A stretch of 64,000 bases of DNA from Chitinophagales bacterium (GTDB taxonomy: Bacteria; Bacteroidota; Bacteroidia; Chitinophagales; LD1). A model generated the notes under the pieces. The model did not search any database and was not told the origin of the DNA. It worked only from the letters and a program-made list of their open reading frames with translations. Position 1 is the first letter of the stretch. Every line of letters begins with the position of its first letter. The stretch spans positions 314,053-378,052 of the forward strand of contig JAHCHW010000003.1 in NCBI GenBank assembly GCA_026129525.1, read 5' to 3'. The translations under genes and the position numbers were made by a program. This document shows, one piece after another, positions 8,736-16,943 of the stretch.

Positions 8736-9629
8736 ATGCTTACCAACTCTATTACACAGGAAATACAACACAAGTTCCGCCATGGCAACATGGTTATGAA
8801 ACTCATTTTCGTGAACATTGGCGTGTTTCTGTTTTTTGGCGTGTTCTCTGTTCTCTCTTATCTGCTGCAAAACTTTGACGCTTACAATTGGCTGCTGCAT
8901 AAATTAGAGGTGCCCGCATCGGTTGATGTGCTACTGCGGCAGCCCTGGTCGCTGTTTACGTACATGTTTTTGCATTCCGGCATTCTGCATATCCTTTTCA
9001 ATTTGTTGTGGCTGTATTGGTTCGGTGAAATTTTTGTGCTTTTTCTAGGCGATAAAAAAATATTGCCGCTGTATTTGTTGGGTGGAGTAGTAGGCGCACT
9101 GTTATATGTGCTGGCGTTTAATCTTCTTCCGGTGTTTGCGCCAAAGGTGGCAACCTCGCAAATGCTGGGCGCTTCGGCTGCGGTGTTTGCCATTGTTTTT
9201 GCTGCCGCTACCCTAAGCCCCGATTACGAAGTGCGCTTACTGCTGTTTGGTGTAGTGCGTATTAAATACATAGCGCTCATTGCGCTGGTGCTGGATATCA
9301 TCAGCATTCCGTACGGAAATGCGGGCGGCTACATAGCGCATTTGGGAGGCGCACTAACAGGCGTGTTATACATTAAAGCACTTAGAGGGGGAACCGACTT
9401 TGGCAAACCCTTGAATCGCTTTTTTGATTTTGTCGCAACAGTTTTCAAGCCCAAGCCTAAGGTGAAGGTAACTTACAAAAGCAGCGATGAGCGAAGCGCC
9501 CCTAAAGCTCCGCGCAGCAAAAGCGATCAGGAAAAAATTGATGAAATACTCGATAAAATTTCCCGCTCGGGGTACGACAGCCTTACCAAAGAAGAGAAAG
9601 ATTTTTTGTTTCACTATTCTAACAAGTGA
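8736..9629 (+). CDS. Rhomboid family protease with C-terminal cytosolic tail (second of two)
   Basis: This 297-residue protein has a rhomboid core (about 20-215): TYMFLHSGILHILFNLLW around residue 80, the nucleophile motif GASAA with Ser147, and His202 in AHLGG. After the membrane domain comes a basic linker (KPKPKVKVTYK) and a conserved tail, EILDKISRSGYDSLTKEEKDF (about 270-290), typical of Bacteroidota rhomboids. The two rhomboids differ clearly in sequence and in this tail, so they look like distinct subfamilies rather than a recent duplication. Confidence 0.92.
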   Translation: MLTNSITQEIQHKFRHGNMVMKLIFVNIGVFLFFGVFSVLSYLLQNFDAYNWLLHKLEVPASVDVLLRQPWSLFTYMFLHSGILHILFNLLWLYWFGEIFVLFLGDKKILPLYLLGGVVGALLYVLAFNLLPVFAPKVATSQMLGASAAVFAIVFAAATLSPDYEVRLLLFGVVRIKYIALIALVLDIISIPYGNAGGYIAHLGGALTGVLYIKALRGGTDFGKPLNRFFDFVATVFKPKPKVKVTYKSSDERSAPKAPRSKSDQEKIDEILDKISRSGYDSLTKEEKDFLFHYSNK

Positions 9630-9635
9630 GGTAGC

Positions 9636-10751
9636 ATGTTTTCTTTTCTTTTAAAAACAATTACCGTTTTTAACGCTTTATTGTTGCTGCTTTCCTGTGC
9701 CTCAGTTTTCATTAATCCAAATACACTTTGGCATTTTTCATTTTTCGGCTTTGCGTTCATTTTTCTTTTTGCAGCAAACCTTTTGCTGTTGCTTTGGTGG
9801 CTGTTGCGTTTTAATTTGTTTGTGGTTGTGCCAGCGCTTGCGCTGCTGGTAAGTTGGAAACAGGCGGCAAACACATTTGCGCTGAACTTTAAAGAAGAAC
9901 CGAAAGAACAGGGGATAAAACTGCTTACATGGAACGTAAAAAACTTCGACCTATATAACTGGAGCAAGAACGCTGCTGCCCGTCAACAAATGATGGCGTT
10001 GATTAAAAAAGAAAACCCCTATGTGCTTTGCCTGCAAGAGTTTTACACCAACAACCAAAATTTTAAAAACCTGGAATACCTGCGCGACACACTTGGTTTT
10101 ACTCACGTTTATTTTTATCCGAGGGTAGAAATTACCGGCAAGCCGAGGAATGTTTGGCAAAAAACGCTATGGAAAAACGAATCACTAACCCAACAATGGG
10201 GCGTAGCTACCTTCAGCAAATTTCCGATTGTAGAATCGGGCAAAACGGAGTTTGATAACAAGTTAGTGAACGGCTGTATTTACACTGATGTTGATTTTGG
10301 CAATGAGGTGGTTCGTATTCATAATGTGCATTTAGAGTCGGTGCACTTGGGTTACGAAGACTACGAAACTCTAGACGAAATTGAACAGAGCCGTCAAACC
10401 AATCGCAATAAAATTTTTCGCATACTCCGAAAAATGAAACGCGCTTACGGCAAGCGGGCACTGCAAGCAAAGGAACTGCGGCAGGATATTGATACACACA
10501 GCGGACTGCAAGTTCTTTGCGGAGATTTTAACGATGTGCCGGTTTCCTACACTTACCGCAATGCCGGCTATGGACTTAAAGATGCATTCATCGAAAAAGG
10601 CAAAGGACTCGGCTTTACCTACTTTTATCATTTCCCGCTTTTCCGTATTGACTATGTGTTGCTACATGAAAAGCTACAGGTGAACTCTTACCGAACCATC
10701 CGCAAAGAACTGAGCGACCATTATCCGGTGGCGGTAACGTTTTCATTTTGA
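9636..10751 (+). CDS. Endonuclease/exonuclease/phosphatase (EEP) family membrane protein
   Basis: Residues about 5-75 form three hydrophobic helices. Residues about 94-371 form an EEP hydrolase domain with the expected catalytic set: TWNVKNF (Asn100), LQEF (Glu135), CGDFND (296-300) and SDHYPV (Asp361-His362). The family uses a divalent metal to cleave phosphodiesters in nucleic acids, phosphoinositides or sphingomyelin. The membrane anchor and the periplasmic placement it suggests favour a non-genomic substrate, but the sequence does not settle this. It starts 7 nt after the second rhomboid stop, so the three genes probably form an operon. Confidence 0.88.
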   Translation: MFSFLLKTITVFNALLLLLSCASVFINPNTLWHFSFFGFAFIFLFAANLLLLLWWLLRFNLFVVVPALALLVSWKQAANTFALNFKEEPKEQGIKLLTWNVKNFDLYNWSKNAAARQQMMALIKKENPYVLCLQEFYTNNQNFKNLEYLRDTLGFTHVYFYPRVEITGKPRNVWQKTLWKNESLTQQWGVATFSKFPIVESGKTEFDNKLVNGCIYTDVDFGNEVVRIHNVHLESVHLGYEDYETLDEIEQSRQTNRNKIFRILRKMKRAYGKRALQAKELRQDIDTHSGLQVLCGDFNDVPVSYTYRNAGYGLKDAFIEKGKGLGFTYFYHFPLFRIDYVLLHEKLQVNSYRTIRKELSDHYPVAVTFSF

Positions 10752-10769
10752 ATTGCGTATTTTAGGTAC

Positions 10770-10940
10770 ATGAACGAATTGGTAATAGAAAACAAAAAGT
10801 ATTTTCTTGTTTCAGAGAAAGACTACCGTGCATTGCAGAAAAAAGCAATGCTGAAAACCAAGCCCGAAAGAATGTTCACCATTCAGGAAGCACGGGCATA
10901 TTCAAAAAAACTCATTCGTAAGTGGGCAAGCGAAAAATAA
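10770..10940 (+). CDS. Small antitoxin-like protein
   Basis: A 56-residue charged protein (starts MNELVIENKKYFLVSEKDY, ends KKLIRKWASEK) directly upstream of a RelE/ParE-type toxin. Its stop lies 19 nt inside the toxin frame, so translation of the two is coupled. Size, charge and position are those of a type II antitoxin; I do not recognise a named DNA-binding fold in it. A TATTTTAG box ends 4 nt before the ATG. Confidence 0.7.
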   Translation: MNELVIENKKYFLVSEKDYRALQKKAMLKTKPERMFTIQEARAYSKKLIRKWASEK

Positions 10941-11221
10941 TTGTCCGCGAGTCTGCTGTCCAAAGCATTGCGGAAGTTGCTTGGTTTATTGAATCGAAAG
11001 GAATGCTGGCAACTGCCGAAAAATTTTCAGATGCGGCTTACGATGCCATTGAAAAGTTGGCCAATACCAGAGTAACACATGCCGTTTGCAAAGAGGCGGA
11101 GCGTAACTCGCTTGGCTTAAAGTGCATTTCTTTCAAAAAGAAGTACACGATTGTGTTTTTTGAATCGGTAATGGAAATAATCATACACGAGTTTATACCG
11201 TCTAAAATGATTCATTGGTAG
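10922..11221 (+). CDS. RelE/ParE family toxin
   Basis: A 99-residue basic protein that starts at a GTG inside the antitoxin gene. The order of elements fits the RelE/ParE fold: an N-terminal strand (KIIVRESA), two helices (VQSIAEVAWFIESKG, AEKFSDAAYDAIEKLA), then strands ending KKYTIVFFESVMEIIIHEFIP. Relatives act as mRNA interferases or gyrase inhibitors; which applies here cannot be told from sequence. It sits between a metabolic hydrolase gene and cysS, with no other mobile feature in sight. Confidence 0.8.
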   Translation: MGKRKIIVRESAVQSIAEVAWFIESKGMLATAEKFSDAAYDAIEKLANTRVTHAVCKEAERNSLGLKCISFKKKYTIVFFESVMEIIIHEFIPSKMIHW

Positions 11222-11257
11222 TTTTTTTGCCAAAGTTTATATCCCGCTATTGCCTTT

Positions 11258-11265
11258 TATATTCG
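11258..11265 (+). promoter_or_regulatory. Candidate -7 promoter element (TATATTCG)
   Basis: One base away from TAnnTTTG, ending 5 nt before the ATG at 11271. It supports the short form of CysS over the in-frame start at 11250. Confidence 0.4.
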
Positions 11266-11270
11266 CACCC

Positions 11271-12734
11271 ATGTCCGAACTACGTATTTACAACACGCTT
11301 ACCCGCGAAAAAGAAATTTTCAAACCGCTCAATGCGCCTCATGTGGGCATGTATGTGTGCGGTCCCACCTTATACAGTTATGCTCACTTAGGAAATTGCC
11401 GAACCTTCCTTTCGTTCGATGTGGTGTTCCGTTATTTAAAGCACCTGGGCTACAAAGTGCGCTATGTGCGAAACATTACCGATGTAGGACATTTGGAAAG
11501 CGATGCCGATGAAGGAGAAGATAAAATTGCCAAGCGCGCACGCCTTGAAAAATTAGAGCCAATGGAAATTGTGCAGTTGTATGCTGTAGATTTTCACCAC
11601 GTATTGGAGCAGCTTAATTTGTTGCCGCCAAGTATTGAACCCACCGCCAGCGGGCACATTATAGAGCAAATTGAAATGACGAAGAAGATAATGGAGAACG
11701 GCTTGGCATACGAAGTGGATGGCACTGTCTATTTCGATGTAGAAAAATTTGCAAAAACGTTTCCGTACACCCAACTAAGCGGGCGAAAATTAGACGAACT
11801 GTTAGAAGGCACCCGCGATAATTTAGAAGGGCAAGACGAGAAACGCGGACGGTTGGATTTTGCACTTTGGAAAAAAGCAAAGCCCGAACATATTATGCGT
11901 TGGCCCAGCCCGTGGGGCGAAGGGTTTCCCGGCTGGCATATTGAGTGCAGTGCCATGAGCACAAAATATTTGGGCGATGAGTTTGACATACACGGTGGCG
12001 GAATGGACTTAATACCCACCCACCATACCAACGAAATTGCCCAACATGCAGCTTGCCATCATAAATCGCCCGCAAAAATTTGGATGCACACCAACATGCT
12101 TACCGTTAACGGGCAAAAAATGAGCAAGAGCCTCGGCAACTCGTTTTTGCCGCAGGAGCTTTTTGAAGGAAAGCACAAACTGCTGGAGCGCGGTTACTCA
12201 CCTATGGTGGTTCGCTTTTTTATGTTACAGGCGCATTATCGCAGCACACTCGATTTTTCGAATGCGGCATTGCAGGCTTCCGAAAAAGGATTTCATCGCT
12301 TGATGAATGCCGTTAAACTGATTCCGAATCTGAAAACATCCGAAACATCTTCTTTCAGTTTTGAAAAGCTGAAAACTGAAGTGTACCATGCACTGAATGA
12401 CGACTTTAATACTCCGGTTGCTATTGCGGCTTTGTTTGAAGGCGTGCGTATCATTAATTCCGCAAACGATGGAAAAGATTCCATTACCGCTGCCGACAAA
12501 GAACAACTGCAAAAACTATTTGGTGAAATAGTGTTCGATGTACTTGGCTTAAAACAAGAAGGCGCGGGCAACTCCGATAAAGTGGAGGGGCTGATGAACC
12601 TGATTTTGGAACTGCGTAAGGATGTGCGCGCCAAAAAAGATTTTGCCACTTCCGATAAAATTCGCGATGAATTGTTGAAGGTGGGCATCCAGGTGAAGGA
12701 CGGCAAAGATGGTGTTAGCTGGACAATAAATTAA
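11271..12734 (+). CDS. cysS: Cysteine--tRNA ligase
   Basis: This 487-residue class I aminoacyl-tRNA synthetase charges tRNA-Cys. It has the N-terminal zinc and ATP region MYVCGPTLYSYAHLGNCRTF with Cys30 and HLGN at 39-42 as the HIGH-type signature. The other zinc ligand region is HIECSAMS (Cys226) with HHTNEIAQ (251-258). The KMSKS loop is exact at 283-287. Length matches the bacterial family. The ATG at 11271 was chosen because homology begins at MSELRIYNTL; the seven extra residues from 11250 look non-native. Confidence 0.97.
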   Translation: MSELRIYNTLTREKEIFKPLNAPHVGMYVCGPTLYSYAHLGNCRTFLSFDVVFRYLKHLGYKVRYVRNITDVGHLESDADEGEDKIAKRARLEKLEPMEIVQLYAVDFHHVLEQLNLLPPSIEPTASGHIIEQIEMTKKIMENGLAYEVDGTVYFDVEKFAKTFPYTQLSGRKLDELLEGTRDNLEGQDEKRGRLDFALWKKAKPEHIMRWPSPWGEGFPGWHIECSAMSTKYLGDEFDIHGGGMDLIPTHHTNEIAQHAACHHKSPAKIWMHTNMLTVNGQKMSKSLGNSFLPQELFEGKHKLLERGYSPMVVRFFMLQAHYRSTLDFSNAALQASEKGFHRLMNAVKLIPNLKTSETSSFSFEKLKTEVYHALNDDFNTPVAIAALFEGVRIINSANDGKDSITAADKEQLQKLFGEIVFDVLGLKQEGAGNSDKVEGLMNLILELRKDVRAKKDFATSDKIRDELLKVGIQVKDGKDGVSWTIN

Positions 12735-12799
12735 AACACAAACCAAATAGGGGCGTTAGAAATGTTTTCTTATGTGCCTATGCGGTTCAATAAAATTTC

Positions 12800-13822
12800 A
12801 TGAGCAAGTATCTTTCAATTTTCCTTCTGTTGTTATGGTTCAACTCCTGCAACCAATGCAACAAGAGCAACGATGTAGTTGTGCCCCCCGCAAAAGAAGT
12901 AGTAGTAAATGCTCCCGCCTTTAATGCCGATTCGGCTTATTACTTTACACAGCGGCAAGTAGATTTCGGTCCGCGCAATATGAATTCGAAAGGACACGAG
13001 GAATGTGCCAAGTGGCTTATTGAAAAAGCAAAAAACTATGCCGACACTGTTTTTGTGCAGCAGTTTGATGCCACAGGCTTTGACGGCACCAAACTGAAAA
13101 GCACAAACATTATTGCTTCGTTTAACCCTACAGCCGCTAATCGCATTTTACTTTGCGCGCATTGGGACACCCGCCCCTGGGCTGATCAAGACACTAAAGA
13201 CCGCGACAAACCCATATTGGCTGCCAGCGATGGCGCCAGCGGTGTGGCGGTGTTGTTAGAAGTGGCACGCGCTCTCCAATCGCAAAAACTGCAAAACATT
13301 GGGGTAGATGTTTTTTTTATTGATGCCGAAGATTACGGATACAGTTCGGCATTGGCGGATATTGTAAAGAATGTGGTGAACACTGAAAACTCTTTCTGCC
13401 TCGGCTCACAATACTGGTCAAAACACTTGCATACACCCGGCTACCGTGCCGACTTCGGAATACTGTTAGACATGGTAGGCGCGCGCAATGCGGTTTTTAC
13501 CCGCGAAGGCACTTCGGCTTTTAATGCCGGATGGGTGCAGGATAAAGTGTGGAGCAATGCCGCCAAGTTGGGCTACGCCTCTATGTTCAGCAATCAAAAC
13601 ACGGCACCCATTACTGACGACCATTACTACATTAACGGCATTGCCAAAATTCCAACGGTTGACATTATTCAGTTCGATGCCTCCACCGCCTCAGGCTTTG
13701 CGCCTTACTGGCACACCCACAATGACAACATGAGCATTATTGACAAGAACACTTTGGATGCTGTTGGCAAAGTGGTGCTTTACACGGTGTATCAGTATGA
13801 GGCGGAGAAAGTGGTGCAGTAA
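12800..13822 (+). CDS. M28-family / glutaminyl-peptide cyclotransferase-like lipoprotein
   Basis: A 340-residue lipoprotein with lipobox WFNSC (Cys17). The mature domain has the single-zinc layout of the M28/glutaminyl cyclase group: CAHWDTRPWADQD (around 120-131), SDGASGVAVLLE with Asp144, FFIDAEDYG with Glu177, and WHTHNDN with His305. The WHTxxD form is nearer to glutaminyl cyclases, which turn N-terminal Gln into pyroglutamate, than to aminopeptidases. That distinction matters in Bacteroidota, where T9SS cargo often has an N-terminal Gln after signal peptide removal. Location is the periplasmic face of a membrane. Confidence 0.85.
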   Translation: MSKYLSIFLLLLWFNSCNQCNKSNDVVVPPAKEVVVNAPAFNADSAYYFTQRQVDFGPRNMNSKGHEECAKWLIEKAKNYADTVFVQQFDATGFDGTKLKSTNIIASFNPTAANRILLCAHWDTRPWADQDTKDRDKPILAASDGASGVAVLLEVARALQSQKLQNIGVDVFFIDAEDYGYSSALADIVKNVVNTENSFCLGSQYWSKHLHTPGYRADFGILLDMVGARNAVFTREGTSAFNAGWVQDKVWSNAAKLGYASMFSNQNTAPITDDHYYINGIAKIPTVDIIQFDASTASGFAPYWHTHNDNMSIIDKNTLDAVGKVVLYTVYQYEAEKVVQ

Positions 13823-13827
13823 AAAAT

Positions 13828-15873
13828 CTATTTCACCTCCACCGAAACAATTTCCACTCTACGCTCTAAAGCAGCTGCGGGGCTGTAAACCGAATTGCGG
13901 AGGTCTTCGCGCTTGTCGCTTATTTCAGTAGCAGCAGTTTCTTCGCCAAACGAAATGGTTTTGAGCAGCAGCTTTTTCTGGGCAATGTAATCGAGCAGAA
14001 TACCCACGCGGTAGTTGTAAAAATAATTTCGCAGCGAAGCAGCTCTTCGGTTACCTAAGTGAATGTTATACTGATTATAGTTGAGCGGAGAACAATAGCC
14101 TTTAATAGTTACCTCAATGGTGTTGCCTTGCTCTAAAAGTTCGAGCAACTCCGAAGTAAACGCTTGTAAATTTTTAAAACCGCCTTCCACCTTTTGCGTA
14201 AAAAAGTCGGACACTGCTTTTTCGGCTGCGAGCTTTTCTTCCTCCTCTAATCCTTTCGCGTATTCTCTTCTGTATTCTTCGCGGAAAGTAAGGTAAGCAT
14301 CATACGTTTGCTGATAATTCAACGAAGTAGTATCGCTTAGCGTGCGGGGGTTGGGCTCATCGTTGTGGAAGTAAAGTGTTACTTCCACTTTTTGTTTCAC
14401 GCCTTTCAGTGTTTCGTCAATCATGTCCTTTGGCTCATCGGCAGCAGCAGTGGTAAGTGTATCGGTTGCAGGGGTTGAAGTGGTATCTTTCTTCTCAATC
14501 GTTTTGCCGGTTTTGTACGAGTAAATATCGTTGCAGCAGGTTTCGGAAGTAATAAAGTAAGAACCTTTGCGGTTGCTGGTGATGTAGGCAACGGAGTTAT
14601 CGGGGGCTAAAGAATAATACAAATCGTTTTGCGGAGTGTTTACCGGGCGAAGCAAATTTTTTGGCGTGCTCCAGTTTACATATTCACCGGTGGTTTCAAA
14701 AATATCGTATCCGCCAAAGCCGTAGTGCCAGTCGCTGCTGAAATACAATTTTCGCTCGTTGGCATCATAGAAGGGTGTAATTTCATTGCCTTGCGTGTTG
14801 ATGACTTTCCCGGCATTCACCGCCTGTTGATACGTTCCATCAGCATTCAATTTGCACAGCCAAATGTCCATGCTGCCTTGGCCACCGCTGCGGTCCGATG
14901 AAAAAAACAACACCTCATTTCCCTGCAAATCGAACCCAACGGCAGGGTGCGTATTTGTAAACGAAGGATGATTAACATGGTCGCTCAGTTTTTGCGCGGG
15001 CTGCCACTTGTAGTCTTCGTACTTGGTTACATAAATATCGCAACGCGAAGTGGTTTTGCCGGTGGGTTCGCATTGGGTAAAATAAAAACGCTGCACATCG
15101 GGCGAGTATGCTCCGTTACCTACATGCATGGAAGGATTGCTTCCGTTGGGTATAAATGTTTCGGACGGGTTGGGCGGTTGATTGTAGATACGTACTTTGT
15201 AATCGGGCTTCTTATCATCGCCTGAAATATTCCGCAGCGAGGAGAACTGAATTTTATCGGGGTAAACATGAATGGCGCCAAACTCCGATGCTTCGGTGTT
15301 CACCTCTTTACCCAGCTGCTCCACATGCACAGCGGTGTCGGGCTTGCTGTGGTCTAACACCCAGGCACACGACTCCAACTCCTGCTGACATTTGGCGCTG
15401 TAGTAATCCTTTTTGCGGTACTTGCCTCTGAATTTTTTAAACGCATTCATGGCATCTTGCACTTTACACTCGCACGATGCACGCAACATTATTCCGAGCC
15501 AGAAATACGAGAGCGGATATTGATTATTCTTATCGAACTTGGTTACGGCTTTATAGCCTTCGGCTGCTTCGGTGTAGTCGTTAAACAGCCGCGAGGCTTC
15601 GGCATACTTGTAAAGCAAGTCAATATTTTCGGCATCTTTCTTTATGGCATCTTTATAGTAAAAGGCAGCCGCGTTGTAATCGCCTTCGGCAAATTTTTTA
15701 TCGCCTGTTTTGGTAAGTTGCGAAACTGTTTGGGAGAAAGAAAGCAGAGAGAATAAACCGGAAAGCAGAAACAGGAATGTGTGTTTTAATCGGTAGTTCA
15801 ACCTATAGGTGGTGGTTGGTGAGGACACCGACCACGCAAAAAAATATCGTAAACCGCTAACAGTTGATTTCAT
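13828..15873 (-). CDS. OmpA-family protein with TPR and PD40 propeller (T9SS/gliding type)
   Basis: This protein of about 680 residues has an N-terminal signal sequence (FLFLLSGLFSLLSFSQ), a TPR-like helical region (KKFAEGDYNAAAFYYKDAI), a PD40/WD40-like propeller (PDVQRFYFTQCEP, GNEVLFFSSDRSGGQGSMDIW, NERKLYFSSDWHYGFGGYDIF) and a C-terminal OmpA peptidoglycan-binding domain (IEVTIKGYCSPLNYNQYN, then LGNRRAASLRNYF, ending ERRVEIVSVEV). Such proteins accompany PorP/SprF in T9SS and gliding gene sets. The ATG at 15873 overlaps the upstream stop as TAATG. It leaves about 30 residues before the hydrophobic core because an interspersed repeat (15808-15836) lies in between. A TTG at 15801 would give a normal signal peptide. 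Confidence 0.87.
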   Translation of the reverse strand: MKSTVSGLRYFFAWSVSSPTTTYRLNYRLKHTFLFLLSGLFSLLSFSQTVSQLTKTGDKKFAEGDYNAAAFYYKDAIKKDAENIDLLYKYAEASRLFNDYTEAAEGYKAVTKFDKNNQYPLSYFWLGIMLRASCECKVQDAMNAFKKFRGKYRKKDYYSAKCQQELESCAWVLDHSKPDTAVHVEQLGKEVNTEASEFGAIHVYPDKIQFSSLRNISGDDKKPDYKVRIYNQPPNPSETFIPNGSNPSMHVGNGAYSPDVQRFYFTQCEPTGKTTSRCDIYVTKYEDYKWQPAQKLSDHVNHPSFTNTHPAVGFDLQGNEVLFFSSDRSGGQGSMDIWLCKLNADGTYQQAVNAGKVINTQGNEITPFYDANERKLYFSSDWHYGFGGYDIFETTGEYVNWSTPKNLLRPVNTPQNDLYYSLAPDNSVAYITSNRKGSYFITSETCCNDIYSYKTGKTIEKKDTTSTPATDTLTTAAADEPKDMIDETLKGVKQKVEVTLYFHNDEPNPRTLSDTTSLNYQQTYDAYLTFREEYRREYAKGLEEEEKLAAEKAVSDFFTQKVEGGFKNLQAFTSELLELLEQGNTIEVTIKGYCSPLNYNQYNIHLGNRRAASLRNYFYNYRVGILLDYIAQKKLLLKTISFGEETAATEISDKREDLRNSVYSPAAALERRVEIVSVEVK
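15808..15836. repeat. GGTGGTTGGTGAGGACACC-type hairpin repeat, copy 1
   Basis: The arms GTGGTTGGTG and CACCGACCAC enclose the loop AGGA, a 10-bp stem with one G-T pair. A related element lies between genes at 46745-46774. This copy sits in the first codons of the OmpA-like frame, where it encodes WSVSSPTTTY. It is probably an interspersed repeat that marks the original spacer between the SprF-like gene and the OmpA-like gene. Confidence 0.6.
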
Positions 15874-16943
15874 TACAAAAACGATGGGCAAACAGGTTTG
15901 CTAATGTTTTTCACTTTGGCAAGAATGTAAATAACGCTCACTTCAATTCCCCCGTTGTAGCGGCTGGCAGTTCTCAGCCCCGTCAGGTTAATATCGTAGC
16001 TCAGGTTTACCTGCAGGTTATCGAAATCCATTCCGGCAAACAGCCAAAAGGCATCGGTTACTCTTCCGTACGCACCGGCATTGAGCGCAATGTTGTGCGG
16101 AATTTTTACAGGCATGTAATACTTAGCATGCGCTCCGAAAACAAATTCCTGCTTGGTGTCCTGCATTTGCCACATGGCTTCCGGCACTATATCCACGCGC
16201 TTCGAAACTTTTACCTGCCCGCGTGTGTGCAGCGTAAAACGCGGATTCAGTTTTACGGTATTATCGGTGTAAAAAGTTTGGCGCGGCTGGTTAAGGTGCA
16301 TTACCGAAAAACCAAACGTAACATTGGTGCGCTCGTTTTTATCCCAGCGGTACGCAAGCCCTGTTCCCAAATCGAAATAGTTGATGCGTGTGTTGCTGTA
16401 TTGTTCATTGGCAGGAATATTGGCATCAAAAGCATCGCCATTCCATTGGTTATCGAAATTTAAATTGGCATAGTTGAAACTTTTGTTCGCCACGCCAAAC
16501 TGAATGCCGTACACGAGTGCGTGTTCCGAGCGTTTGCCAAAGTTGTAGGTGTACGAAAAAGAAAGGGCTGTGTTGAGCGAGGTAAAACGCGAATCGCCTA
16601 CGCGGTCGAAATAAAACAACAAACCACCGCCCACGCGGTCGTTGTTGCTAAGCGTTACAAAATTCATTTCAGCCGAAGCGGAAAATGTGTTGAACTTAAC
16701 CGGTACGGTGGGCCACTGGTTTTTGTAATTGCCCACAAAACGATAATCGCCATTAAACAAATTGGTGTTAGCGGGGTTCTGATTAAGCGGAGAAAAATTG
16801 AAGTGAGAGAAGTGAATATCCTGACCGATGACTAATGACGGATGACCGATAATCAGTAACCAACAAAAGATAAAAGCAGGTTTTAGCAGAAAGTATCTCT
16901 CCTTCTGACTTCTGATTTCCGACTTCTGACTTCTCGCTTTCAT
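15873..16943 (-). CDS. PorP/SprF family type IX secretion-associated outer-membrane protein
   Basis: A 356-residue beta-barrel protein with the family hallmark after the signal peptide: QDIHFSHFNFSPLNQNPANT (41-60), then GDYRFVGNYKNQWPTV. Alternating amphipathic strands follow to the end. SprF-type members are needed to export or anchor the SprB-type adhesin encoded beside them. The ATG overlaps the stop of the SprB-like gene by 4 nt (ATGA), and its own stop overlaps the OmpA-like start (TAATG), so the three are translationally coupled. The signal peptide is odd: its codons consist largely of two heptanucleotide repeats (16821-16857 and 16902-16937). Confidence 0.92.
   Translation of the reverse strand: MKARSQKSEIRSQKERYFLLKPAFIFCWLLIIGHPSLVIGQDIHFSHFNFSPLNQNPANTNLFNGDYRFVGNYKNQWPTVPVKFNTFSASAEMNFVTLSNNDRVGGGLLFYFDRVGDSRFTSLNTALSFSYTYNFGKRSEHALVYGIQFGVANKSFNYANLNFDNQWNGDAFDANIPANEQYSNTRINYFDLGTGLAYRWDKNERTNVTFGFSVMHLNQPRQTFYTDNTVKLNPRFTLHTRGQVKVSKRVDIVPEAMWQMQDTKQEFVFGAHAKYYMPVKIPHNIALNAGAYGRVTDAFWLFAGMDFDNLQVNLSYDINLTGLRTASRYNGGIEVSVIYILAKVKNISKPVCPSFL
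16821..16857. repeat. Heptanucleotide repeat inside porP-like signal peptide (GGTCATC type)
   Basis: Read on the minus strand there are four successive 7-mers of the form TCGGTCA, TCCGTCA, TTAGTCA, TCGGTCA. They encode the hydrophobic IIGHPSLVIGQ part of the signal peptide. Confidence 0.7.
16902..16937. repeat. Heptanucleotide repeat at the porP-like N-terminus (AGAAGTC type)
   Basis: Read on the minus strand the 7-mers AGAAGTC, AGAAGTC, GGAAATC, AGAAGTC follow one another directly after the start codon region. They encode the basic n-region RSQKSEIRSQK. Confidence 0.7.
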
